Positions 1-9,110 are shown, numbered from the stretch's first letter. The stretch: 47,405 nt of DNA from an uncultured Chromatiaceae bacterium (GCA_947259785.1 CAMYNQ010000008.1:1-47405), one strand, 5' to 3'. Made by a program: numbers and translations. Notes: generated from the sequence alone by a model not told the origin.

Positions 1-281
1 TCGTCGGTCGTGAAGAGGGTGAAAACCGCTTCATGGAAGGTTATAAAAAACGCTTTGCCTATCTTTACTGCAAGAGCCACCCCGGCCCACTAGTGCTGGT
101 GGATGGCGAGCAACTTAACGAGGCAGACATAGAACTGGCTGCCCGCATCACCGCCCGCTTCGGCCAAGCCAAGAATGCCGCAGAAGCAGTCGTTCACTAT
201 GTCACCAGCGACGGCACAGAAACGCCTTACACTGTCGCGCCATTGAACAGTAATGATTTCCCACAGGAATGGTACATATGA
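1..281 (+). CDS. C-terminal part of a probable tRNA-thiolation-type protein (NFACT-R-like domain), cut by the window edge
   Basis: The reading frame is open from the first bases of the window (codons in phase with position 3) to TGA at 279-281, so only about the last 92 residues are seen and the true start lies outside. The fragment carries GREEGENRF, then KRFAYLYCKSHPGP and an acidic middle. This resembles the NFACT-R_2 type RNA-binding tail found on some MnmA/ThiI-like tRNA-modifying proteins; that assignment is from memory of the family and is tentative. The stop overlaps the start of a TusA-like sulfur-carrier gene by four bases, which implies translational coupling and supports a sulfur-transfer role. 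The catalytic part is not in view, so the reaction cannot be stated. Confidence 0.5.
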   Translation, partial: VGREEGENRFMEGYKKRFAYLYCKSHPGPLVLVDGEQLNEADIELAARITARFGQAKNAAEAVVHYVTSDGTETPYTVAPLNSNDFPQEWYI

Positions 282-511
282 GCAAACACACTCTTGACGT
301 CAAGGGACAGCTCTGCCCGATACCGGTCATCCGCACCCAGAATCAGGCAAAAAAACTTGCCCCTGGCGACATATTGGAGGTACTGTGCACCGACCCTGGC
401 GCGATAAATGATATTCCTGCCTGGTGCCGCATCAACGGCCACACCGTGGTCAGCAGCGAAACCAAGGAAGACGGAAACCTGATTGTCATCACCCTGACTA
501 TCGGAGAGTAA
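278..511 (+). CDS. TusA-family sulfurtransferase / sulfur carrier
   Basis: This 77-residue protein has the size and signature of TusA/YedF/SirA proteins: the motif LCPIPVIR (the Cys-Pro-x-Pro active site) lies near residue 13, followed by a conserved PGD and a hydrophobic C-terminal strand. The Cys normally carries a persulfide that is handed to a partner enzyme in the cytoplasm. I chose ATG 278 rather than ATG 269 because AGGA at 265-268 sits nine bases upstream and because ATGA then overlaps the upstream stop. Coupling to the preceding tRNA-modification-type gene suggests it delivers sulfur to that partner, although TusA paralogues serve many pathways. Canonical TusA of 2-thiouridine synthesis usually sits elsewhere, so I give no symbol. 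Confidence 0.85.
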   Translation: MSKHTLDVKGQLCPIPVIRTQNQAKKLAPGDILEVLCTDPGAINDIPAWCRINGHTVVSSETKEDGNLIVITLTIGE

Positions 512-512
512 A

Positions 513-559
513 CGCGCAACTTTGGTGCAAAAAAACTAATACCGCACCATTTTTAAACA
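513..559 (+). promoter_or_regulatory. Probable NtrC enhancer sites upstream of glnA
   Basis: Two stretches resemble the NtrC dyad TGCACC-N5-GGTGCA. The first (513-529) is CGCGCA-N5-GGTGCA, with a perfect right half. The second (543-559) has CGCACC as a good left half and a poor right half. Their centres are 30 bp apart, about three helical turns, and lie about 127 and 97 bp before the inferred start of the sigma-54 promoter. This closely mirrors the paired enhancers of enterobacterial glnAp2. The match is by eye. Confidence 0.6.
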
Positions 560-621
560 TTAGACATCAATCAACAACAAAGAAATCTTTGTTAGTATTT
601 GAATTGTTTAAGCCAGTCATA

Positions 622-637
622 TGGCATGCTTCGTGCT
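622..637 (+). promoter_or_regulatory. Sigma-54 promoter of glnA
   Basis: The sequence TGGCATGCTTCGTGCT has GG at 623-624 and GC at 635-636 separated by exactly ten bases, as required for RpoN -24/-12 elements (consensus TGGCAC-N5-TTGCA). The inferred transcription start is near 648, giving a leader of about 80 bases before glnA. NtrC-like sites upstream and the ntrB/ntrC genes downstream support nitrogen-regulated transcription. Confidence 0.75.
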
Positions 638-730
638 TCAGAGGCTATGACTGAAAATTCAGCGACCACTCAACAGAGCGGTCAGACGAGTAATTTTACA
701 ACTACGGATTATCCGAGGGAGAAAAAAGCA

Positions 731-2137
731 ATGTCAGCAAACGTGCTAGATCTGATCAAAGAAAACGATGTTAAATTCGTCGATTACCGTTTCACCGATA
801 CTCGCGGTAAAGAGCAACATATCTCTTTCCCTGCACACACTGTATCTGAAGATGATTTCACCGACGGTCGCATGTTCGACGGTTCATCCATCTCAGGCTG
901 GAAGGGTATCGAAGCCTCTGACATGGTAATGATGCCTGATCCTAGCACCGCGGTTCTTGATCCATTCTCCGACGAAACCACCTTGATTGTTCGCTGCGAT
1001 ATCCTCGAGCCAAACACCATGCAGGGTTATGAGCGTGATCCACGCTCTGTTGCCAAACGCGCTGAAGCCTACCTGAAGTCTACCGGCATCGCCGATACTG
1101 CTTTTTTTGGCCCTGAACCAGAGTTTTTCGTCCTCGACGACGTTCGCTGGGGCGCCGACATGAGCGGCACCTTCGTCAAAATCGATTCAGAAGAAGCCGA
1201 TTGGAACTCTGAAAAAGTATTCGACGGTGGCAACATGGGGCACCGTCCTTCTGTAAAAGGCGGCTACTTCCCAGTTCCTCCTGTCGACAGCCTGCACGAC
1301 ATGCGTTCAGCCATGTGTCTGGCACTGGAAGAGATGGGCGTTGAAGTTGAAGTACACCATCACGAAGTTGCCACTGCCGGCCAGTGTGAGATCGGCACCA
1401 AGTTCAACACCCTGACAAATCGTGCCGATGACAACCAAACGCTGAAATATGTTGTTCACAATGTTGCTCACGCTTATGGCAAAACATCTACTTTCATGCC
1501 TAAACCTATCGTTGGTGACAACGGCTCTGGCATGCACGTGCATATGTCCCTGGCCAAAGACGGCACCAACCTGTTTGCTGGTAACGAATACGGCGGCCTG
1601 TCTGAAACTGCGCTGTACTACATCGGCGGTGTTATCAAGCATGCCAAGGCACTGAATGCCCTGACCAATGCTTCTACCAACTCTTACAAACGCCTGGTTC
1701 CTGGTTTTGAAGCACCTGTGTTACTGGCCTACTCTGCCCGTAACCGTTCTGCTTCTATCCGTATCCCATTTGTTGCAAATCCACGTGGTCGTCGTGTTGA
1801 AGTTCGCTTCCCTGATCCAACTGCCAACCCATACCTGGCCTTCTCAGCACTGATGATGGCTGGCCTGGACGGTATCCAGAACAAGATCCACCCTGGCGAT
1901 GCCATGGATAAGAACTTGTATGACTTGCCACCAGAAGAGCTGAAAGACATCCCGACTGTTTGCTCTTCACTGGAAGAAGCGCTGGAAGCTCTGAATAAGG
2001 ATCGTGACTTCCTGACTGCTGGCGGTGTTTTCACCAATGACATGTTGGATGGTTACATTGCATTGAAGATGGACGAAGTAACCAGCCTGCGCATGACCAC
2101 TCACCCAGTTGAGTTCGACATGTACTACAGCCTCTAA
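731..2137 (+). CDS. glnA: Glutamine synthetase, type I
   Basis: This gene encodes the dodecameric cytoplasmic enzyme that makes glutamine from glutamate, ammonia and ATP. The 468 residues match the usual bacterial GSI-beta length (469 in E. coli). Visible hallmarks are FDGSSISGW near the N-terminus, the metal-binding segment GPEPEFFV, the glycine-rich [10 protein letters not shown], the RIPF region, and NLYDLPP, whose Tyr is the adenylylation site of this class. An upstream ATG at 599 would add 44 residues with no family counterpart, whereas ATG 731 has GAGGGAG at 715-721 just upstream. Transcription is probably from the sigma-54 promoter near 622-637 under NtrC, and a strong terminator follows. 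glnL and glnG lie directly downstream. Confidence 0.98.
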   Translation: MSANVLDLIKENDVKFVDYRFTDTRGKEQHISFPAHTVSEDDFTDGRMFDGSSISGWKGIEASDMVMMPDPSTAVLDPFSDETTLIVRCDILEPNTMQGYERDPRSVAKRAEAYLKSTGIADTAFFGPEPEFFVLDDVRWGADMSGTFVKIDSEEADWNSEKVFDGGNMGHRPSVKGGYFPVPPVDSLHDMRSAMCLALEEMGVEVEVHHHEVATAGQCEIGTKFNTLTNRADDNQTLKYVVHNVAHAYGKTSTFMPKPIVGDNGSGMHVHMSLAKDGTNLFAGNEYGGLSETALYYIGGVIKHAKALNALTNASTNSYKRLVPGFEAPVLLAYSARNRSASIRIPFVANPRGRRVEVRFPDPTANPYLAFSALMMAGLDGIQNKIHPGDAMDKNLYDLPPEELKDIPTVCSSLEEALEALNKDRDFLTAGGVFTNDMLDGYIALKMDEVTSLRMTTHPVEFDMYYSL

Positions 2138-2160
2138 TCCAGAGACTGCATAGCAAAATC

Positions 2161-2188
2161 AAGCCCCCGCCAGTCGGGGGCTTTTTTT
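2161..2188 (+). terminator. Rho-independent terminator after glnA
   Basis: A nine-base-pair stem (AAGCCCCCG / CGGGGGCTT) with a five-base loop is followed by seven T residues. It lies 24 bp after the glnA stop and should separate most glnA transcripts from glnL-glnG. Confidence 0.93.
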
Positions 2189-2202
2189 GCCTCAAATAAA
2201 CA

Positions 2203-2231
2203 CGCACCACATTAGTGCGACCATCTATAAT
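2203..2231 (+). promoter_or_regulatory. NtrC-like operator and -10 element before glnL
   Basis: CGCACC-ACATT-AGTGCG at 2203-2219 is a near-symmetrical NtrC-type dyad. It is followed by a perfect TATAAT at 2226-2231. The dyad covers the -35/spacer region of that putative promoter, which lacks a good -35 box. This geometry resembles the NtrC-repressed glnL promoter of enteric bacteria and suggests negative autoregulation of glnL-glnG. The promoter assignment is inference. Confidence 0.55.
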
Positions 2232-2361
2232 CAGTGCATAAGCTTACAGACAAGCATCAGCCCAACGCAGAGAGAAGAGCATAACCCATTGATTTTATTT
2301 AGATACAGAAACACTTTGACAGCCAAAAATAAACTGGCTTGGTCTTTGCTAAAGCATCTAT

Positions 2362-3435
2362 ATGACCCAAGACCCTATGGAACAAAATAACCTGTTTAAA
2401 CGCATACTGGAAAACTCCAACACGGCGATGCTGGTGTTTGACCAGGATTTACGCCTGACCTACCTGAATCCAGCTGGCGAGATACTGTTTGCCCTCAGTC
2501 TGCACCGCATCGAAGGCGGCGACCTGCATGCGTTATTCGCCGACTCAAACAAATTCATCGCCAATGTAGAGCTGGCACTGAGCAGCGGCCACCCATTTAC
2601 CGAGCGGGAGCTCGCCTTTCATCTGCCCAATCATCGCCAGATAACTGCTGACTGCACCATTACGCCGATCAGCAATGTCAACGGCAACACCACCCTGCTG
2701 ATAGAACTGGCCCAGGTAGATCGCCAGCTGCGTATCGCCAAAGAGGAACACCTGCTGGCGCAACACAGCGCTACCCGCGATGTTATTCGCGGCCTGGCTC
2801 ACGAGATCAAGAACCCCCTTGGCGGCCTGCGTGGGGCAGCACAACTGCTGCAGGCCGAACTGGAAAGCGAAGAGTTAAGGGAATACACCGGTATCATCAT
2901 CCAGGAGGCCGATCGGCTACAGAACCTGATGGACCGCATGCTTGGCCCCAACAGCCTGCCACAAAAAAAGAACACCAATATCCACGAGCTATTGGAGCGA
3001 GTCCGGCAATTGGTGCAAACAGAGATCCCGGAAGGCATCGAGATCATGCGCGATTACGATCCTAGCGTGCCCGACGTCTATGCTGACCCGGATCAACTCA
3101 TCCAGGCGGCACTAAACCTGACCCGCAACGCCGTCCAGTCTCTTAAGAATGATGGCACCATCATCCTGCGCACACGTGTCCAACGCCAGATCACCCTCGG
3201 CCACAAACGCCATAAACTGGCTGCCTGCATCGAGGTCATCGACAATGGCCCCGGCATCGATCCGGAGATGCTCGACAAAATTTTCTACCCCATGGTCACC
3301 GGTCGCGCCGATGGCACTGGCCTTGGCCTGCCCATTGCCCAGGCACTGATCAATCAACATGGCGGTCTGATTGAATGTAGCAGCCAACCAGGCGAAACCG
3401 TTTTCACTATTTTATTACCGCTGGAGATCTCATGA
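2362..3435 (+). CDS. glnL: Nitrogen regulation sensor kinase NtrB
   Basis: This cytoplasmic histidine kinase/phosphatase receives nitrogen status from PII and controls NtrC. At 357 residues it is close to E. coli GlnL (349). A PAS domain spans roughly residues 10-125. The dimerisation helix with GLAHEIKNPLGG gives the phosphorylated His at about residue 147. The ATPase part shows an N-box (LTRNAVQSL), DNGPGID and the GTGLGLPIA lid. There are no membrane segments. ATG 2362 was taken as the start; ATG 2377 is possible and neither has a clear ribosome-binding site. The end overlaps glnG by ATGA, so the kinase and its regulator are probably translationally coupled. Confidence 0.96.
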   Translation: MTQDPMEQNNLFKRILENSNTAMLVFDQDLRLTYLNPAGEILFALSLHRIEGGDLHALFADSNKFIANVELALSSGHPFTERELAFHLPNHRQITADCTITPISNVNGNTTLLIELAQVDRQLRIAKEEHLLAQHSATRDVIRGLAHEIKNPLGGLRGAAQLLQAELESEELREYTGIIIQEADRLQNLMDRMLGPNSLPQKKNTNIHELLERVRQLVQTEIPEGIEIMRDYDPSVPDVYADPDQLIQAALNLTRNAVQSLKNDGTIILRTRVQRQITLGHKRHKLAACIEVIDNGPGIDPEMLDKIFYPMVTGRADGTGLGLPIAQALINQHGGLIECSSQPGETVFTILLPLEIS

Positions 3436-4844
3436 CGGAAAAAAATATCCACGTATGGGTGATCGACGATGACCGCTCAATCCGCTGGGTACTGGAAAAG
3501 GCCCTGCAAAAAGCTGGCATGGAAGTCACTAGCTTTGAGACCGGCCTCAACATCACCGACTATCTGCGTAAGGGGCAACCGGATGCCATTGTCTCGGACA
3601 TTCGCATGCCCGGCACCGATGGCCTGCAACTGCTGGGGCTGATCCACGCTGATTACCCTGACCTACCGGTCATCATCATGACCGCCCATTCAGATCTAGA
3701 CAGTGCCGTCGCTGCCTATCAGGGGGGCGCCTTTGAGTACATGCCCAAGCCCTTCGATGTCAATGAGGCAGTCGACCTAGTGCACCGCGCCATTAACCAT
3801 CAGCGCAAAGCGAAAGACAGCAAGGCCCAGGCAGGGGCCGAAGCAATGCCTGAGATCATCGGCGAGGCACCGGCCATGCAGGAGGTGTTCCGTGCTATCG
3901 GCCGGCTATCACGCTCCAACATCACCGTCTTGATCAATGGTGAATCAGGCACAGGCAAAGAACTAGTCGCCGATGCCCTGCACAAACACAGCCCCCGGGC
4001 CGACAAACCCTTCATCGCCCTCAACACCGCCGCGATTCCGCGCGACCTGCTTGAATCAGAACTATTCGGCCATGAACGCGGCGCATTCACCGGCGCTCAG
4101 GCAGCGCGGCGTGGCCGCTTTGAGCAGGCCGATGGCGGCACCCTGTTTCTAGATGAGATCGGCGATATGCCAGCCGAACTACAAACCCGACTGCTACGGG
4201 TGCTCGCTGATGGCGAATTTTACCGTGTGGGTGGCCACACCCCGGTCAAGGTGGATGTTCGCATCATCGCCGCCACCCACCAAAATCTGGAAGAACATGT
4301 CCAAAAAGGGCTGTTCCGTGAAGATCTTTTCCACCGCCTCAATGTCATTCGCATCCACATCCCGGCCCTGCGCGAGCGGCGCGAAGACATCCCCTTGCTG
4401 CTGAAATTCTTTCTCACCGCTGCCGCCAAGGAACTCGATGTTGAACCCAAGATCCTGCGGCCAGAAGTAGAAGAATATATGAGCCGCCTCGACTGGCCTG
4501 GCAATGTTAGGCAACTGGAGAACATCTGCCGCTGGATCACCGTCATGGCCTCGGGCCACGAGGTTCACCTGGAAGATCTGCCACCTGAACTCAAGACACC
4601 ACAGGCTGGCGAATCAACCTCCAATGACTGGGAAGCAGCCCTGAAACGCTGGAGTGACCAGTATCTGGCCAGCGGCTCGATGAACCTACTCGACACCGCC
4701 ATGCCCGCCTTTGAACGCATTATCATCAAGTCAGCACTGACTTACTCGGGCGGCCGCCGCCAGGATGCTGCCAAACTGCTGGGCTGGGGCCGCAATACCC
4801 TGACCCGCAAGATCAAAGAACTAGGCATGGAGACCGAGGTTTAA
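3432..4844 (+). CDS. glnG: Nitrogen regulation response regulator NtrC
   Basis: This sigma-54 enhancer-binding activator is phosphorylated by NtrB. The receiver domain occupies residues 1-120, with the acidic pocket IDDD, the phospho-acceptor Asp56 in SDIRMPG and the switch Lys in MPKPFD. The AAA+ domain shows Walker A GESGTGKE at about 170, the sigma-54 contact loop GAFTGA at about 217, and Walker [13 protein letters not shown]. The C-terminal Fis-type helix-turn-helix ([20 protein letters not shown]) binds the NtrC dyads. The 470-residue length is normal for the family. Likely targets inside this window are the dyads before glnA and glnL. A terminator follows at 4880-4913. Confidence 0.97.
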   Translation: MTEKNIHVWVIDDDRSIRWVLEKALQKAGMEVTSFETGLNITDYLRKGQPDAIVSDIRMPGTDGLQLLGLIHADYPDLPVIIMTAHSDLDSAVAAYQGGAFEYMPKPFDVNEAVDLVHRAINHQRKAKDSKAQAGAEAMPEIIGEAPAMQEVFRAIGRLSRSNITVLINGESGTGKELVADALHKHSPRADKPFIALNTAAIPRDLLESELFGHERGAFTGAQAARRGRFEQADGGTLFLDEIGDMPAELQTRLLRVLADGEFYRVGGHTPVKVDVRIIAATHQNLEEHVQKGLFREDLFHRLNVIRIHIPALRERREDIPLLLKFFLTAAAKELDVEPKILRPEVEEYMSRLDWPGNVRQLENICRWITVMASGHEVHLEDLPPELKTPQAGESTSNDWEAALKRWSDQYLASGSMNLLDTAMPAFERIIIKSALTYSGGRRQDAAKLLGWGRNTLTRKIKELGMETEV

Positions 4845-4879
4845 AACCGTTCCACTGCAATGTAGACTTAAGCCACGTC

Positions 4880-4913
4880 AGCCCTGCTGCAATCACATGC
4901 AGCGGGGCTTTTT
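4880..4913 (+). terminator. Rho-independent terminator after glnG
   Basis: The stem AGCCCTGCTGC / GCAGCGGGGCT, with a short AT-rich loop, is followed by a run of T. It lies 35 bp past the glnG stop and before trmL. Confidence 0.88.
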
Positions 4914-4937
4914 CACCCACCAGAGCTGGCCGACAAA

Positions 4938-5402
4938 ATGTTTCACATTGCCCTGTTCCAACCGGAAATCCCACCCAACACCGGCAACATCATCCGCCTC
5001 TGCGCCAACACCGGTTCGCAGCTGCACCTAATTCACCCGCTCGGGTTTGATCTGGATGATAAAAAACTACGCCGCGCCGGGCTCGACTACCATGAATTCG
5101 CTAACGTACAGGAACACCCCAGCATTGAGGCCATGCTGGATCAGCTCAAACCTGATCCCAAACGAATCTTTGCCTTCTCAACCCGGGGCAGCCGAACTTA
5201 TGCCGAGCCAGACTTTCAACCAGGTGATATCCTGCTATTTGGCCCGGAAACACGCGGCCTGCCGGATGATTTATTACACCAATTAGGGTCAGAACAGGTA
5301 CTGCGCCTGCCAATGAATGCGAACAGTCGCAGCCTAAACTTGTCCAATACCGTAGCCATCGCCCTGTTTGAGGCGTGGCGGCAAAACGGTTTTGAGCTTT
5401 AA
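4938..5402 (+). CDS. trmL: tRNA (cytidine(34)-2'-O)-methyltransferase TrmL
   Basis: This SPOUT-class enzyme 2'-O-methylates the wobble nucleotide of certain leucine tRNAs. The 154-residue protein has family signatures from start to end: the N-terminal [39 protein letters not shown], the knot residues FGPETRGLP, and [19 protein letters not shown] near the C-terminus, which forms the trefoil-knot AdoMet site. Its length matches E. coli TrmL (157). It lies after the glnG terminator with only a weak ribosome-binding site visible, so it is probably a single-gene unit or is co-transcribed with the following lipoprotein gene, 45 bp away. Confidence 0.95.
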   Translation: MFHIALFQPEIPPNTGNIIRLCANTGSQLHLIHPLGFDLDDKKLRRAGLDYHEFANVQEHPSIEAMLDQLKPDPKRIFAFSTRGSRTYAEPDFQPGDILLFGPETRGLPDDLLHQLGSEQVLRLPMNANSRSLNLSNTVAIALFEAWRQNGFEL

Positions 5403-5447
5403 ACAGTAAAAACAGACAGTTACGAAAAAGCAGTTATAAAATAAAAA

Positions 5448-8400
5448 ATGTTACCCATTCAAATCAAGCCTGACCTGAAACGCATCCTGATACTCATCCT
5501 GCTACCACTCTGCCTATCTATAAGCCTTGGCGGCTGCATCAGCAACAGCGTGACCAACCCGCCCACTGAAGACCCGGTGGTTCCAGATCCCGATGCAGAA
5601 GAACAAGACGACGAAGAGATTCCCCCACCAGAAGAAACTTTTGGCCCAACCAGTGGCCTGAAAGTGATTAGCGCTGGCGGTAAACATAGTTGCAGCATCA
5701 AAAACCTGGACGGCAGCCTGTGGTGCTGGGGTAACAACGAAAGCGGCCAGCTAGGGAACAACACAACCACCTCCGTCTCCAGCCCCAGGTCAATCAGTAG
5801 CGAGTCTTGGCAAACCGTCGTCACTGGCGACAAACATAGCTGCGCAATCGATGAAAACGACGCCTTGTACTGCTGGGGCAAAAATGATGCCGGCCAAGTC
5901 GGCAACGGCACAACCATCCCCCAGGAAGAACCGGCCGCCATCGCCACTAATGCCGACTGGCGTGATATCAGCCTGGGAAAAAACCACAGCTGCGCGATTA
6001 AAAATGACAATTTTTTGTGGTGCTGGGGCAGCAACACCAGCTTACAACTTGGGCATAGCCCAACCAACAACAGGAGACCATCCCTGCTCAGTAAAACCAA
6101 TGCTGATGAGAGCATCGTAACTGAACAATGGAGCGCAACCGCAAGCGGCAACAGCCATACCTGCGCCATCCATAACACAGATCAATCACTCTGGTGCTGG
6201 GGCGGCAACGGCAACGGCCAGATTGGTCAAGGCACAATATCGGCACTGATTGCCGAACCAACCGAGCTTGCCGCCGGCAGTCAATGGTTGAGCATCGCAG
6301 CCAACGGCAATCATAGCTGCGCCATCAGGAGCGACAGTTCACTGTGGTGCTGGGGCGGCAATGACGCCGGTCAAGTAGGTAACGGCTCAAACGAAAATGT
6401 CACCACGCCAACCTTGATCAACAGCGCGACAGACTGGCGCATAATCGACCTCGGCACAGACCATAGCTGTGGCATCAAAAATGACAACACCTTGTGGTGC
6501 TGGGGCGACAACTCAGAGTCACAATTAGGCGACGGCACTACAGCGCCAAGCAATATCCCCAAACAAATTGGCGCAGCAAGCAACTGGGACAAGATCAGCC
6601 TCGGTAAGGCGTTTAGCTGCGGCATCAACACAAACAGTGAGTTGTACTGCTGGGGCAACAACAGCGTCAACCAGCTAGGTTATGACAGCACCACCCCTGT
6701 AATTAGCCAACCACAACAGGTGGGGACCGACACAGACTGGGCAAACATCAGCAGTGGCGAGAACCACAGCTGCGCCATTAAAAACGATAAGACTCTATGG
6801 TGCTGGGGCCGCAGCAACTTCGGTCAAGCCGCCCAGCTTGCAGAGGCAGACACAAAAACACCCACACAAGAAACCTCGGCAAGCAGCTGGCTAAGCGTTG
6901 CGGCGGCTGGCAATCACAGCTGCGCGGTCAAGGAAGACAGTTCTCTATGGTGCTGGGGCTTAAATAGTCAAGGCCAACTCGGCAATAACACCAATATATT
7001 GAAAACGGTTCCAACACCCGTCGTCGGTGACTCAAGCTGGACCGAACTCAGCCTCGGTGTAGATCATAGCTGCGCCATCAGGGATGACGGTAGCCTGTGG
7101 TGTTGGGGTGACAACAGCGAGGCACAACTGGGCGATGGCGGCAGCGTCGCAAACAACACCATTCCGAAACAGGTTGGCTCGGCGACCACGTGGAGCAGCA
7201 TCAGCCTGGGCAATCAGTTTAGCTGTGGCATACAAACTGATGCCACCACCTCAGACCAAACACTGTGGTGCTGGGGCAAGAATGACTTATCACAACTGGG
7301 CCACGCCCCAGCAGACAATAAAACCCCCTCCCAAGTCGATGTTGCGATTGACTGGAAATCAGTAAGCGCTGGCAACAACCATGCCTGTGCTATTAACAGC
7401 TCGAATCAATCACTTTTCTGCTGGGGCGACAACGCCTATGGACAATTAGGGCAGGGAGACGTATTGCCTGAAATCATACCCATGCAGGTCGGCACAGGCA
7501 CTGATTGGCTGGGGGTTTCTGCCGCTGGCAACCACACTTGCGCCATTGAGAAAATACTGGTCACAGGTTCCAATCCACCTGAATACACCTACCCATTGTC
7601 CTGCTGGGGCGACAACGCCGCCGGCCAACTTGGCATCGGCAACACCAGCCATCAACCCAACCCCCAACAGGTTACTCACGCCGACGAACTCGACTGGTCT
7701 AAAGTCAGCAGCGGCAAAGAGCACACCTGCGCTATCGACAGTGACCATATCGGCCACTGCTGGGGGCTGAACGAATTTGGCCAACTTGGCAACGGCATCG
7801 CCCTGAACACAGACACGGCCAAGCGTTTTGATTTATCTGACAACTGGGGCAGCGTCGACGACGATGACGCCCTGAAAATGGGTAGCATCGACAGTGGCAC
7901 CTTGCATAGCTGTGGCCTCAAAACCGACCCTTTCGATCCCACAGTCAAGACACTCTGGTGTGGCGGCATCAATAATTTTGGCCAGCTCGGGATTGGCTCA
8001 ACCGCCAATCAGTCAGCACCCGTGCAACTCAAAGGACCTAATGCCACGCTTGAAGACTGGCAGTATGTGTCCACCGGCCACTTCCATAGCTGCGCCATCA
8101 CTGCTGCTGGCGCCCTGTATTGCTGGGGCAGAAACAGCCACGGCCAACTAGCAACTGCCAACACCCCCAATAACGCAGACAACTGGTCACTGCTGACAGC
8201 TATCCCGGCCGGTGCCAGCGGTGACGACTGGCAAATGGTCGCTGCCGGCGCCAGCCATACTTGCGGCATCAAAAATACAGATGAACTGTGGTGCTGGGGT
8301 GATAACAGCACTGATCAGATGGGAAACAGCTCAGCAACCAAGCCAACACAAAACAGCCCGATTCAGGTAATGGAAGATGGCCTAGCCACACCATTCATCG

Positions 8401-9110
8401 CCAAAGATGTAGCAGTCGGTGGTTATACGGAGGAAATAGGCCATACATCCGGCGGCCACACCTGCGCCATCAAGACCGATGGCACGCTATGGTGCTGGGG
8501 TGAAAATGATACCTCGCAACTAGGCGACCAAACCATCACCGATAGAGCAATCCCCACTCAAATCATCGTCGATGCTGCTGCCGAAGGTTTTCCGCCACAA
8601 TTCAATAACAGCTGGGTAAGCATAAAAGCAGGCAATCGCTTTACTTGTGGCCTGCAAACAGACCAACAGCTCTATTGCTGGGGTGATCACACCTTCGGCC
8701 AAACAGGCATCGGAGTCATAGAGCCACGCACCCCTGCCATCCCCGTCCCTGTCACCAGTGTTATCAGCCCCAAGCCTATTGATGACAACCACGACGTACT
8801 CGATTTTGCTGTCGGGCAAAATTTTGCCTGCGCCATTGATTCTGTCAATGACCTCCGGTGCTGGGGTTACAAAGGCAGTTCACAGGTGACACTCGATGCC
8901 GATACGGCAAAACTGATAACCCTTATCCCAACCATACATTCGATCAAAAATGAATGGCAAAGCCTAAGCCTGGGGATGAAACATGGCTGCGGCATACGCC
9001 AAGATGATGATCTAAACCGAAATATTTATTGCTGGGGCGATGGCGCCGAATTCCAATTTGGTAATGGCAGCGCCTGGAAAGGGACACCGCAACGACTATC
9101 GCTAGAATAA
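5448..9110 (+). CDS. Giant RCC1-repeat lipoprotein (21 blades)
   Basis: The 1220-residue protein begins with a charged n-region, a hydrophobic stretch and the lipobox LGGC with Cys at residue 30, so it should be a lipid-anchored envelope or surface protein. An acidic, proline-rich linker follows (about residues 38-66). From about residue 71 to the end there are 21 RCC1/ATS1-type repeats, each with an H-S/T-C-A/G-I element and a W/Y-C-W-G element ending in a GQLG-like turn. RCC1 folds are seven-bladed propellers, so 21 repeats could make three. Each blade has two Cys, consistent with a disulfide outside the cytoplasm. The function is unknown; such proteins are usually binding scaffolds. No convincing ribosome-binding site precedes ATG 5448. 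Confidence 0.9.
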   Translation: MLPIQIKPDLKRILILILLPLCLSISLGGCISNSVTNPPTEDPVVPDPDAEEQDDEEIPPPEETFGPTSGLKVISAGGKHSCSIKNLDGSLWCWGNNESGQLGNNTTTSVSSPRSISSESWQTVVTGDKHSCAIDENDALYCWGKNDAGQVGNGTTIPQEEPAAIATNADWRDISLGKNHSCAIKNDNFLWCWGSNTSLQLGHSPTNNRRPSLLSKTNADESIVTEQWSATASGNSHTCAIHNTDQSLWCWGGNGNGQIGQGTISALIAEPTELAAGSQWLSIAANGNHSCAIRSDSSLWCWGGNDAGQVGNGSNENVTTPTLINSATDWRIIDLGTDHSCGIKNDNTLWCWGDNSESQLGDGTTAPSNIPKQIGAASNWDKISLGKAFSCGINTNSELYCWGNNSVNQLGYDSTTPVISQPQQVGTDTDWANISSGENHSCAIKNDKTLWCWGRSNFGQAAQLAEADTKTPTQETSASSWLSVAAAGNHSCAVKEDSSLWCWGLNSQGQLGNNTNILKTVPTPVVGDSSWTELSLGVDHSCAIRDDGSLWCWGDNSEAQLGDGGSVANNTIPKQVGSATTWSSISLGNQFSCGIQTDATTSDQTLWCWGKNDLSQLGHAPADNKTPSQVDVAIDWKSVSAGNNHACAINSSNQSLFCWGDNAYGQLGQGDVLPEIIPMQVGTGTDWLGVSAAGNHTCAIEKILVTGSNPPEYTYPLSCWGDNAAGQLGIGNTSHQPNPQQVTHADELDWSKVSSGKEHTCAIDSDHIGHCWGLNEFGQLGNGIALNTDTAKRFDLSDNWGSVDDDDALKMGSIDSGTLHSCGLKTDPFDPTVKTLWCGGINNFGQLGIGSTANQSAPVQLKGPNATLEDWQYVSTGHFHSCAITAAGALYCWGRNSHGQLATANTPNNADNWSLLTAIPAGASGDDWQMVAAGASHTCGIKNTDELWCWGDNSTDQMGNSSATKPTQNSPIQVMEDGLATPFIAKDVAVGGYTEEIGHTSGGHTCAIKTDGTLWCWGENDTSQLGDQTITDRAIPTQIIVDAAAEGFPPQFNNSWVSIKAGNRFTCGLQTDQQLYCWGDHTFGQTGIGVIEPRTPAIPVPVTSVISPKPIDDNHDVLDFAVGQNFACAIDSVNDLRCWGYKGSSQVTLDADTAKLITLIPTIHSIKNEWQSLSLGMKHGCGIRQDDDLNRNIYCWGDGAEFQFGNGSAWKGTPQRLSLE
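5658..9107 (+). repeat. Coding repeat array: 21 RCC1 units
   Basis: Twenty-one diverged units of roughly 50-60 codons follow one another without interruption. Beyond the single-blade period there is a higher-order pattern. Units 6-7 resemble units 10-11 (DNSESQLGDG / DNSEAQLGDG, then FSCGI in both), and units 4-5, 8-9 and 12-13 share WL-x-x-A-A-x-GNH. A block of about four units was therefore probably duplicated. Unit 15 has CGG in place of CWG. Confidence 0.88.

Noticed and set aside
599-730. Upstream ATG that would lengthen glutamine synthetase by 44 residues
   Set aside because: It overlaps the sigma-54 promoter, has no family counterpart, and the ATG at 731 has a strong ribosome-binding site.
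5459-6178. Long minus-strand open frame of 239 codons inside the RCC1 gene
   Set aside because: It is the antisense shadow of a repetitive, GC-biased gene; the Trp/Leu/Ser-rich translation has no signal, domain or ribosome-binding site.
5658-9107. Regular repeats considered as a CRISPR or non-coding satellite array
   Set aside because: The units are about 150-180 bp, lie in one open frame and encode RCC1 blades; there are no short identical repeats with unique spacers.
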